64,000 bases of DNA from Lujinxingia litoralis. GTDB lineage: Bacteria > Myxococcota_A > Bradymonadia > Bradymonadales > Bradymonadaceae. Position numbers and translations under genes: made by a program. The notes beneath the pieces were generated by a model that saw only the letters and a program-made list of their open reading frames with translations, had not been told where the DNA came from and searched no databases. The stretch covers positions 288,780 through 352,779 of the forward strand of contig NZ_QHKO01000004.1 in the NCBI RefSeq assembly GCF_003260125.1. Direction: 5' to 3'. This document shows positions 1-6,917 of this stretch, in pieces. Numbering within the stretch: position 1 is the stretch's first letter; every line of letters starts with the position of its first letter.

Positions 1-98
1 ACCGGGAGTCACCCCCAGACCGGGACTCCCGGTCATTTTTTACCCCCACATTTCAACCACTTAAAATGACCGGGAGTCACCCCCAGACCGGGACTCCC
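1..98. repeat. Two copies of the dispersed GACCGGGAGTC repeat, one terminator-like
   Basis: Two related blocks sit here. In the first, ACCGGGAGTC (1-10) is the exact reverse complement of GACTCCCGGT (24-33), giving a 10-bp stem with a 13-nt loop followed by six T (36-41), so it resembles a plus-strand intrinsic terminator for a gene left of the window. The second copy starts at 69 and lacks the last stem bases and the T run. The same core returns at 25.8-26.2, 33.9-34.1 and 40.8-41.3 kb. Whether the element starts left of position 1 cannot be seen. Confidence 0.75.
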
Positions 99-116
99 TC
101 GATCAAAAAAACGATC

Positions 117-152
117 AAAAAACCCCGCTGATCCGAAGACCAGCGGGGTTTT
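117..152 (-). terminator. Intrinsic terminator, probably downstream of the YceI-like gene
   Basis: AAAACCCCGCTG (119-130) pairs perfectly with CAGCGGGGTTTT (141-152) across a 10-nt loop. The A run on the left gives a U run on the minus strand, so it can terminate transcription leaving the YceI-like gene, and it could act in both directions. Confidence 0.7.
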
Positions 153-185
153 CTGTGGAAACACGCAAGCGCTGTCTCACTCCGG

Positions 186-212
186 CGACGCGCCTCCTAT
201 AAAGAGGCGCGT
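186..212. other. 10-bp inverted repeat just after the YceI-like stop codon
   Basis: GACGCGCCTC (186-195) and GAGGCGCGTC (203-212) form a perfect hairpin with loop CTATAAA, 11 nt beyond the stop codon at 224. No U run follows on either strand, so it may protect the 3' end or assist the hairpin at 117-152 rather than terminate by itself. Confidence 0.5.
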
Positions 213-223
213 CTTAGAAGCGA

Positions 224-946
224 TTAGCCCTCGGAGCCTTCGGCCGGCGCCGCGCCTTCTTCGGCCGGCTCAGCAGCTACGGCCGGCTCGCTCAGCGGAA
301 GCTCCATGTGCAGCTTCATCAGCACTTCGTCGCGGATCAGGTCATCGGCCTTGCCCTTGTACTCAATGCCGAAATCAAAGCGCTTGATGGTGAATTCGCT
401 GTCCACGACCATCGTGCCTTCCTCAACCTTCACGGTCACCGGGAAGGTGATCTGCTTGGTCGCTTCCAGCATGGTCATGTTGCCGGTGACGGTATGGGTG
501 GCGTCACCCTCGGCGCCTTCTTCGATCTTGGTCGATTCGAACTTCGCCGTCGGGTACTTCTCTACCGCGAAGAAGTCTTCGTTCTTGAGGTGACCGGTCA
601 GGCGCTCGTCGTCCGAGACGATCGAGGTGGTGTCCACGGTGAACGCCACCTTCTCCAGGGTCTGCTCGCCACGGACATGGCCCACGCCTTCCCACTTCTC
701 AAAGCCACCGGTGTGATCGCCGGTCACCTTGGCGCCCACCCATTCGATCTTGGAAGCCTCGGTGTTGAAGGGCAGCTCGCGCAGCTCGGCCTGCTCTTCT
801 TTAGCGGTCTCTTCCGCCGCCGGGGCGGCTTCTTCGGTGGTCGGCTCAGCCACTTCCGCGGCGGCTTTTCCGTCAATCTCGCTCTTGCAGGCAACCGCCA
901 GGGTCAACGCGGCGACCAGCAAAATCATCCAGCTCTTGGTGTTCAT
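224..946 (-). CDS. YceI-like lipoprotein (240 aa)
   Basis: The start is placed at the ATG at 946 because AAGGAG lies 9 nt upstream and a lipoprotein signal follows immediately (hydrophobic MILLVAALTLAVAC, lipid Cys at about residue 17, Lys at +2). A linker rich in Glu and Ala (residues 20-50) leads into a YceI fold: SKIEWVGAKVTGDHTGGF, then the RLTGHLKNEDFFAVEKYPTA block, then a strand-rich second half ending in FDFGIEYKGKADDLIRDEV. YceI proteins are periplasmic lipocalin-like barrels that bind long isoprenoids. The tail is again Ala/Glu/Pro-rich and probably disordered. The ligand is not predictable. No partner gene is adjacent; the thioesterase gene upstream is on the same strand but separated by a hairpin. 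Confidence 0.88.
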   Translation of the reverse strand: MNTKSWMILLVAALTLAVACKSEIDGKAAAEVAEPTTEEAAPAAEETAKEEQAELRELPFNTEASKIEWVGAKVTGDHTGGFEKWEGVGHVRGEQTLEKVAFTVDTTSIVSDDERLTGHLKNEDFFAVEKYPTAKFESTKIEEGAEGDATHTVTGNMTMLEATKQITFPVTVKVEEGTMVVDSEFTIKRFDFGIEYKGKADDLIRDEVLMKLHMELPLSEPAVAAEPAEEGAAPAEGSEG

Positions 947-980
947 CTCTGAAACTCCTTGGGGGATTGAGTCCTGAGGC

Positions 981-1003
981 AAAGCCCCGCTCTGCGGGGG
1001 CTT
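981..1003 (-). terminator. Possible weak terminator between thioesterase and YceI-like genes
   Basis: AAGCCCCGC (982-990) pairs with GCGGGGGCTT, one extra G, across loop TCT. On the minus strand the hairpin is followed by a short TTTG stretch. It lies downstream of the thioesterase stop at 1066 and upstream of the YceI-like start, so it may insulate the two genes. Confidence 0.4.
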
Positions 1004-1012
1004 CCTGCAGGG

Positions 1013-1027
1013 GATACGTGACGTATC
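1013..1027. promoter_or_regulatory. 15-bp perfect palindrome, possible operator
   Basis: GATACGT-G-ACGTATC is a perfect inverted repeat with a single central base, 67 bp upstream of the YceI-like start codon. Its size and symmetry suit a dimeric regulator, but no clear -35/-10 pair was found beside it and no second copy was noticed. Confidence 0.35.
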
Positions 1028-1065
1028 GCGGCAAAGCGAATGCTCGCCGGCTCGAAGGTACAATC

Positions 1066-1464
1066 TCAGGCTTCGACTTGTTCCCGGATCCATGTCGGCA
1101 AGCCGGTCGGTCGGCCCTGAGCGTCGATGGTCACCACGACCACCTCCGCTGTTGCCAGGCTCACACCATCGGCCCGGCGCTTGATCGCCTGACCGAAGGT
1201 CGCGCTGGTCGTGCCCAGCCTCTCCACCCACAGCGATACCTCCAGCTCATCAAAGAGGTAGGCCGCGGCCAGGTACTCCACCGTCAACTTGCGCACCACC
1301 ATCTGCGCGCCGCCCTCCTGCACATCACCTCCGAGCTGGCGGAACGCCTCCCAGCGGCAATGCTCAAAATAATTGAGGTAGACAGCGTTGTTGACATGAC
1401 CGAAGACGTCGAGCTCGTAGCCTCGAACGCTCAGCGTTGTGCAAAAAGGGTGCGAAAGGTTCAC
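1066..1464 (-). CDS. 4HBT-fold acyl-CoA thioesterase (YbgC-like, 132 aa)
   Basis: A single hot-dog domain. Near the N-terminus, DVFGHVNNAVYLNYFEHCRW matches the 4HBT active-site segment, with the catalytic Asp followed by GHVNN and the Tyr. The rest shows the usual strand pattern ending in TAEVVVVTIDAQGRPTGLP. Members hydrolyse acyl-CoA thioesters in the cytosol; the chain length cannot be told. I place the start at GTG 1464 because the protein then begins VNLSHPFCTTL, as family members do, and has the usual length of about 130 residues. An in-frame ATG at 1587 would add 41 unconserved residues, and neither start has a strong ribosome site. The YacG gene is divergent. Confidence 0.82.
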   Translation of the reverse strand: MNLSHPFCTTLSVRGYELDVFGHVNNAVYLNYFEHCRWEAFRQLGGDVQEGGAQMVVRKLTVEYLAAAYLFDELEVSLWVERLGTTSATFGQAIKRRADGVSLATAEVVVVTIDAQGRPTGLPTWIREQVEA

Positions 1465-1670
1465 GGCAAACGTCCTGACGAAGAGGAAAGGCACGGAACA
1501 CGTGCGGACGGCCAAACTTTGTAGACTCCCCCCGTCATGATTCAAGTTTACTCTTCGCAACGCCGCGTCGCGTTTTTGCATCGCCACTTTTCACACGCCC
1601 CCTCGACCGTCGTCATCCCCCCGTGTTTGGCGGGCCATCCCCATCTCAGCCCTCTCTTACGGAGCCTCTC

Positions 1671-1880
1671 ATGAGCGAGAAAAAGCCCTCCCCTCAATGC
1701 CCCATCTGCCGGGCGCCGGTCCCGGCGCTGAACATCAACAGCGCCTTCCCCTTCTGTTCACCACGCTGCAAGAGCGAAGATCTGGGCAAGTGGTTCGGCG
1801 GCGAGTACCAGGTACCGGGACGCGCCGCCTCGCCAGAGGAAATCGTCGAGGAGGTGCGGCGGCCCCGCGACGATCATTAA
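1671..1880 (+). CDS. yacG: DNA gyrase inhibitor YacG (69 aa)
   Basis: A very small zinc protein. The four ligands are visible as C10-x2-C13-x15-C29-x3-C33, the YacG signature, followed by the family segment CKSEDLGKWFGGEYQVPG. In Escherichia coli YacG binds the GyrB C-terminal domain and blocks DNA binding by gyrase. The ATG at 1671 has GGAG 7 nt upstream and gives the normal family length; an earlier in-frame start at 1623 adds only unconserved residues. In many proteobacteria yacG sits with coaE and yacF; neither is nearby, so the gene seems to stand alone. The C-terminus is acidic and basic mixed, ending RRPRDDH. Confidence 0.93.
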   Translation: MSEKKPSPQCPICRAPVPALNINSAFPFCSPRCKSEDLGKWFGGEYQVPGRAASPEEIVEEVRRPRDDH

Positions 1881-1895
1881 ACGCGCCAACCGGGC

Positions 1896-2804
1896 TCACT
1901 GCCCGGGGCGAATCGCCGCCGGGAGCATCCTGCGCAGCCGGACGTTGACCTGAGCCTGGCGCTCGCGCTCCACCTCGACGTTGCGGATCCAGCGATGATG
2001 CTCATCAAGGGTCACCTCGATGAAATAGGTCCCCGTGGGCAGCTCCCGGACCTCCTCCCAGGGCGACTCCAGCGTAAAGGGCTCCACATTGGCCCGCGTC
2101 GGTGAGTCGAGCTCCCGGGGCTCCACCCGCACCCGGGCCCCCGGGCGATCGACCTCCACCATCAGACTGCCGTGAAAGAGCATCCGCTCCGGCGTAAGCA
2201 CCACCTCTTGAGTGGGCTCCACCCCGATGACCACCTCCCGGGCCAGCACGTCGTGGTCGACCAGCGCGACCTCCAGCGCATAGGTGCCCGAACGCATCCA
2301 GAGCTCGCGCTCCTGCCCCGAAAAAAACATCGGGATCCCGTCGATCTGAACGCTCCCCTCACCCTGCGCATCGACCTTCAGCCGGACCTTAACCCAGCGC
2401 GCCGGGCCCTCTTCGGGGGGCGTCTCTTTGCCCTCGGCCACCATCGCGCGTCCCCCCTGGCGACAGGCCTCCACTCCGGCCCGGGACTCCTCCAAAACGT
2501 CGGCCTCCTCCCCCCGATCCAGATAGGACTGGTAAAAGAGCACCGCCCGCTCACAGAGGTTTTTGGCGCGCAGCACCTCGGCCAGATTGAAGTAGGCCAC
2601 CGGAAACTGCTCCCCGGCGCGTTGAATCGCCGCCTCGTAATGTGGCACCGAGCGCGTCCAGGCTCCGGCATTGGCCAGACGGTTGGCCCGCTGCAGCGCC
2701 TCGATCGGATTCTCCGAGGGCACCTCCTGCGCCGTGGCCGCGCTGGCCAGTCCCATCACCAGACAACCCGATATCACCGCGGTTAAACACTTCGTGTACT
2801 GCAT
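1896..2804 (-). CDS. Exported TPR and PEGA-like repeat protein (302 aa)
   Basis: Start at ATG 2804, preceded by AGGAAGGGAAG. A cleavable signal peptide is visible (TAVISGCLVMGLASAATAQ, cut near residue 26). Residues about 30-120 look like two or three tetratricopeptide helices (ALQRANRLANAGAW, VAYFNLAEVLRAKNLCERAV). The rest is strand-rich and reads like two PEGA-type beta domains: VQIDGIPMFF, and LMVEVDRPGARVRVEPREL with a terminal GTYFIEVTLDEHH. The pattern is common in delta-type proteobacteria, where such proteins are periplasmic or outer-membrane associated with unknown partners. A Cys in the signal peptide is not in lipobox context. It converges with yacG, only 15 nt apart. Confidence 0.75.
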   Translation of the reverse strand: MQYTKCLTAVISGCLVMGLASAATAQEVPSENPIEALQRANRLANAGAWTRSVPHYEAAIQRAGEQFPVAYFNLAEVLRAKNLCERAVLFYQSYLDRGEEADVLEESRAGVEACRQGGRAMVAEGKETPPEEGPARWVKVRLKVDAQGEGSVQIDGIPMFFSGQERELWMRSGTYALEVALVDHDVLAREVVIGVEPTQEVVLTPERMLFHGSLMVEVDRPGARVRVEPRELDSPTRANVEPFTLESPWEEVRELPTGTYFIEVTLDEHHRWIRNVEVERERQAQVNVRLRRMLPAAIRPGQ

Positions 2805-2951
2805 CTTCCCTTCCTCACGTTCCCACGCAATCTGTCGACGCGGCGCCATTCCTCCCCCGCCCCCCACTGCGAACGCCACGCTAGCAGAGCCCCCGGGCCC
2901 CCTCCAATAAAGGCGGCGTTACGGCTGGTTAAGCGCCCCGGCGCCCCGGCC

Positions 2952-2984
2952 AAAAAGGAGCCGGGCGCGTCACGCGCCCGGCTC
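2952..2984 (-). terminator. Intrinsic terminator for htpG
   Basis: GAGCCGGGCGCG (2958-2969) pairs perfectly with CGCGCCCGGCTC (2973-2984) across loop TCA. The AAAAAG on the left becomes CTTTTT on the minus strand. It lies 70 nt beyond the htpG stop codon. Confidence 0.8.
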
Positions 2985-3053
2985 TCTTACTCCCGACAAC
3001 CAGGGCCGCGGGGCAACCTCGCGCACGCGCTCCTGCCCCGATGCCCACCCGAA

Positions 3054-4991
3054 TCAGGCTTCGTCCATCAACTCGACGAGCAGCTCATTGAGGCGACGCA
3101 CAAAGAGCGCCGGCGCCTGGAGCTGTCCGCCCTCTCCCAGCCGCGCCTGATCCAGGAGCAGCTCGGCCAAACGCGTGCGCCGCTCCCCGGACTCCTCCCG
3201 CGCCAGACGCGCCACCAGCGGGTGCTTTTCATTCAGCTCCAGGATCGGCGCGCTCGCCGGCACCGACTCGCCGGCCTGCTCCAGAATGCGGCGCATCCGC
3301 TCGCCAATCTCCCACTCCTCGCGCACCAGACACGAGGGCGAATCGGTCAGCCGCTGCGAAAGCCGCACCTCCCGCACCTGCTCGCCAAGGAGCTCCTCGA
3401 CCGCCCCCAGCCAGGGCGCGCGCTCCGCCTCGCTTGCCGCCTCGGCCTCCTCGGCTGCGTCCTCGACCGCACTCTCCTCCTCGGCGGCCTCGGCGTCTTT
3501 GCCCAGCGACTCCAAATCCAGCGCCCCCCGGGTCACCGAGCGCAGCGCCTTGCCCTGGAACTCACTCAGGTGGTTGACCAGCCACTCGTCCACCGCGTCG
3601 GTTAACACCAGCACCTCCACGCCGCGGGCCTTAAAGATCTCCAGGTGCGGGCTCGCCAGCGCCGAGGCGTAGCTATCGGCGGTGATGTAATAGATGGCCT
3701 CCTGCCCCGGGCGCATCCGCTCGATATAATCCGCCAGGCGCACCTGCTGCGCCTCCGGCGCATCCTCTGTCGCCGGCGAGGTCGAGGCAAAGCGCAGCAG
3801 CGCAGCGATCTGCTCTTTGCGCTCGGGCTCCTCGATCACCCCTTCTTTGAGAATCGGACCAAAGGCATTCCAGAAGGTCCCGTAGGCCTCGGCGTCCTGG
3901 CTCAACGTCTCCAGACGCTCCAGCACCTTCTTGATCGCGGTCTGGCGCATTGTGCGCACCACGCGATTATCCTGCAGCAGTTCCCGGGAGACGTTCAGCG
4001 GCAGATCGTCGCTGTCGACCACCCCGCGCACAAAACGCAGGTAACGCGGCAAGAACATCTCGGCTTCATCCATGATGAAGACCCGTTTGACGTAGAGCTT
4101 CACCCCGCCCTGGCGCTCCTGACCGGCCATCGCAAAATCAAAGGGGCGCGCCGAGGGCACATAAAGGAGCAGCGTAAACTTCAGCCGCCCCTCAATCGTG
4201 GTGTGAACATGCGCCAGCGGCTCGTCAAAGGCCCGGGCCACATGCCGGTAAAACTCGGTATAATCCTCCGCGCTGATCTCACTGGCAGAACGCGTCCACA
4301 ACGCCGAGGCCTCGTTGAGCTGCCGGCGCGTCGGCTCCTGGCCCTCCTCGGAGGCCTCCTCCACCAGATAGATCGGAAAGGAGATGTGGTCGGAGTAGCG
4401 ACGCACAACGGTCTCCAGGCGCATCGGCTCCAAAAACTCGTCTTCGTCCTCGCGCAGGTGCAGCACAATCTCGGTGCCCGCCTGCGCTTTCTCGGCGGCC
4501 TCCAGGGTGTACTCCCCGTCGCCGGTCGACTCCCAGCGCACCGCATCGCGCTCGCCAGCGCGCCGGGTGGTCAGCACCACGCGCTCGGCCACGATGAACG
4601 CCGAGTAGAATCCCACCCCGAATTGACCGATGAGCTGAGCGTCGGCCTGCTGGTCTCCGCTTAAGCGCTCCAGAAACTCCCGGGTGCCACTGCGGGCGAT
4701 GGTCCCGATGCTCTCGGTCACCTCCTGGCGACTCATCCCGATGCCGGTGTCGGCGATCGTCAGGGTGCGAGCCTCCCGGTCCACCGAGAGCGCGATCGCC
4801 GCCTCCCCCTGCTCGGCGCGCAGCTCGGGATCGGCCAGCGCCTCAAAGCGCAGCTTGTCGATGGCGTCGGAGGCGTTGGAGACCAGCTCCCGCAAAAACA
4901 CCTCTTTATTGGAGTACATCGCGTGAATCATCAGCCGGAGGACCTGGCTGACTTCCGCCTCAAACGCGCGCGTCTCTTTTTGTGAGCTCAT
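3054..4991 (-). CDS. htpG: Molecular chaperone HtpG (bacterial Hsp90, 645 aa)
   Basis: Cytosolic ATP-dependent dimeric chaperone. All N-terminal GHKL motifs are present: ELVSNASDAIDKLRF near residue 40, DTGIGM, the SIGTIARSGT lid region and GQFGVGFYSAF. The middle domain carries LYVKRVFIMDEAEMFLPRYL and RGVVDSDDLPLNVSRE, and the C-terminal dimerisation domain holds HPLVARL. An acidic Glu/Ala insertion (EEESAVEDAAEEAEAASEAE) between middle and C-terminal domains is longer than in E. coli and accounts for the extra 20 or so residues. The start is ATG 4991 with AGAGAGG upstream; an upstream in-frame ATG at 5024 adds 11 unconserved residues. No CIRCE element was seen in the 270-bp divergent region. 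Confidence 0.97.
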   Translation of the reverse strand: MSSQKETRAFEAEVSQVLRLMIHAMYSNKEVFLRELVSNASDAIDKLRFEALADPELRAEQGEAAIALSVDREARTLTIADTGIGMSRQEVTESIGTIARSGTREFLERLSGDQQADAQLIGQFGVGFYSAFIVAERVVLTTRRAGERDAVRWESTGDGEYTLEAAEKAQAGTEIVLHLREDEDEFLEPMRLETVVRRYSDHISFPIYLVEEASEEGQEPTRRQLNEASALWTRSASEISAEDYTEFYRHVARAFDEPLAHVHTTIEGRLKFTLLLYVPSARPFDFAMAGQERQGGVKLYVKRVFIMDEAEMFLPRYLRFVRGVVDSDDLPLNVSRELLQDNRVVRTMRQTAIKKVLERLETLSQDAEAYGTFWNAFGPILKEGVIEEPERKEQIAALLRFASTSPATEDAPEAQQVRLADYIERMRPGQEAIYYITADSYASALASPHLEIFKARGVEVLVLTDAVDEWLVNHLSEFQGKALRSVTRGALDLESLGKDAEAAEEESAVEDAAEEAEAASEAERAPWLGAVEELLGEQVREVRLSQRLTDSPSCLVREEWEIGERMRRILEQAGESVPASAPILELNEKHPLVARLAREESGERRTRLAELLLDQARLGEGGQLQAPALFVRRLNELLVELMDEA

Positions 4992-5258
4992 CGAAACCTC
5001 TCTTACATCACGGGTTGGGTTCATTCACGGGACGGCGCCACCTGCCCGGGGGGCCGCCGCCCACACCTTAGAGGAGCGGCGGCATTGTAAAGAATCCCCC
5101 TCAGCAGACAACCCCCGAGCCGACGGGCTTCGCGCTTGGTGGCCGCACGCTCGCCCCTACTTTTATCTAGAGACGCGCGGCGCACGCCGGGATCGAGCCA
5201 CGAGCAGCACGACGAACCGATCGGGCCGCGCAACAGACCCGAGCCACGAGGTATCATC

Positions 5259-5831
5259 ATGCGCTCAACTTCGATTCATCGCGCCCTGATGGCGCTCCTT
5301 CTTGCCGGTGGCCTTTCGCTGGCCGCCTGCGATCAGACCTCCTCCGACAAGAAAGACATGACCACGCCGGCGCCCTCCGGCCAACCGGCCGAAAACCCCT
5401 ACGGTAGCGGGCCTGTCGAAGAGCAGCCGGGCAGCAAACCCACGTCCTCCGACACCTCCGGCGCCGCCACCGACAACCAGCAACAACCGGCCGGAGGCGA
5501 CGCCGGTTCCACCGAGTCCGGATCCACCGAGTCCGGATCCACCGAGCCCTATGGCGGTGGTCCCTCCGGAGAGGATCCCCTGCAGGACGGCTGGATGAAG
5601 ATCCAGGAGGGCATGGATCAAATTCGCGAGGAAGCCGATCGCCGCGCCACCGAGGGCAGCGATGAAGTCGCCGCGGCCGCCGAAGAGGTCCGCAAATCCA
5701 CCGAGGACTTCGAGAAAGACATCGAAAAATCCATTGATAAGCTGCAAAAGTCGATGGATATGAACGCCCCGGCCGACTCTCAGCCGGGCAACACCAGCCC
5801 CTCAGAGACCGGCGCGCCTGAGCAATACTGA
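5259..5831 (+). CDS. Small acidic lipoprotein with a coiled-coil tail (190 aa)
   Basis: No family recognised. The signal is clear: a basic N-terminus, then ALMALLLAGGLSLAAC with lipid Cys near residue 23. Asp follows the Cys, which by the E. coli +2 rule would favour inner-membrane retention; whether this applies here is unknown. Residues 30-110 are low-complexity Gly/Ser/Pro/Thr with a short tandem STESG repeat encoded by a 15-bp unit (about 5508-5546). The last third is charged and helical (WMKIQEGMDQIREEADRRA, then EDFEKDIEKSIDKLQKSM), likely a coiled coil. It is divergent from htpG and ends 47 nt before a strong terminator, so it is probably transcribed alone. Confidence 0.8.
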   Translation: MRSTSIHRALMALLLAGGLSLAACDQTSSDKKDMTTPAPSGQPAENPYGSGPVEEQPGSKPTSSDTSGAATDNQQQPAGGDAGSTESGSTESGSTEPYGGGPSGEDPLQDGWMKIQEGMDQIREEADRRATEGSDEVAAAAEEVRKSTEDFEKDIEKSIDKLQKSMDMNAPADSQPGNTSPSETGAPEQY

Positions 5832-5877
5832 TGCTCGCGCACTTTAAACGCGGACGCCCTCGGGCGTCCGCCAGATC

Positions 5878-5920
5878 CCGGGAGGCCCGGCGTATTCACG
5901 CCGGGCCTCCCGGTTTTTTT
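5878..5920 (+). terminator. Strong intrinsic terminator
   Basis: A perfect 15-bp stem, CCGGGAGGCCCGGCG (5878-5892) with CGCCGGGCCTCCCGG (5899-5913), loop TATTCA, followed by seven T. It ends the lipoprotein transcript. Confidence 0.92.
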
Positions 5921-5945
5921 ACGGCGAGCCGCGCCCCTCTTCGCC

Positions 5946-6689
5946 TCACTTACCCATGAACTTCGCCACCGCCTGGGCGAAATCCGGCGAGCTCAGACGC
6001 GCGGCAAAGATCGCCGCCTCGGCACGCATCGCCTCCAACACCTGGGCCTCATCCCCCCGACGCAAAAGCGACTTGGTCAGGCGCAGCGCCTGCGGCGACT
6101 TCTGAGCCAGCGTCCCGGCCACCTGGAGGGCCCGCGCGCTCACATCGTCCTCGACCACCTCGTTGATGATCCCGCAGCGCGACGCCATCTCCACGTCAAA
6201 GAAGTCGCCCAGATAGAGGAGTTCCGCCGCCAGGCGATGCCCGGCCATCTGGGAGAGAAGCAGGCTGGAGCCGGCCTCCGGCACCAGGCCCAGCTCCACA
6301 AAGGGCAGCCGGAAACGCGTGTCTTTATGCGCGTAGACCAGGTCACAATGCAGCAGCATCGTCGTCCCGATCCCGATGGCATAGCCCTCTACCGCGGCGA
6401 TCACCGGATGGAAGGAGCGACGCAGCGCGAGCAAAAAACGAAACACCGGGCTATCCTCATTGACCGGCGGATCGCTCATGAAGTCCCGAAGATCGTTGCC
6501 GCTGGAGAAATGCCCTCCCAGCCCGCGTAACACCACGCAGCGCACGTCCTTATCGTCGTTGGCCTCGCTCAGCGCCCGCGCGGCCTCGTCGTACATGGCC
6601 AGCGTCAGGGCGTTTTTACGCTCGGGTCGGTTGAAGGCAATCTCCAGAATGCCCTGGTCTTTGGTGACCTGAAGAGTCTCAATCATCAT
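5946..6689 (-). CDS. Enoyl-CoA hydratase/isomerase family protein (247 aa)
   Basis: A crotonase-fold protein of normal length. Visible landmarks are FNRPERKNALTLAMYDE at the N-terminus, the oxyanion-hole segment LGGHFSSGNDLRDF, a second backbone NH motif in GYAIGIGTTMLLHCDLV, and FVELGLVPEAGSS, whose Glu sits where many isomerase-like members keep a catalytic acid. The C-terminal region is AGTLAQKSPQALRLTKSLLR. It probably acts on acyl-CoA esters in beta-oxidation or a related pathway; hydratase and isomerase cannot be separated by eye. Two tandem ATG codons (6689, 6686) follow AGGAG. The only partner candidate is the thioesterase 4.5 kb away, so no operon is implied. Confidence 0.88.
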   Translation of the reverse strand: MMIETLQVTKDQGILEIAFNRPERKNALTLAMYDEAARALSEANDDKDVRCVVLRGLGGHFSSGNDLRDFMSDPPVNEDSPVFRFLLALRRSFHPVIAAVEGYAIGIGTTMLLHCDLVYAHKDTRFRLPFVELGLVPEAGSSLLLSQMAGHRLAAELLYLGDFFDVEMASRCGIINEVVEDDVSARALQVAGTLAQKSPQALRLTKSLLRRGDEAQVLEAMRAEAAIFAARLSSPDFAQAVAKFMGK

Positions 6690-6917
6690 CACTCCTGCAA
6701 TTCCGCGCCCGGTCGGGCGCCGTGGACGGTTCAGCGATAGGGCCGGCCAGCGGCGCGGCAACCGCGCAAGGGTGGCATACCGAGGCGATTCGGTCGAGGC
6801 CACAGGCCACGTGCAAGCACGCATCCGATGATCTACAGTGACGCCTCTTCCGACAGGAACCAGGCCGCCCTTGCCGGCCTCCCCCATCTCGACACTCTCC
6901 TGCTGTGGTACGACCGC

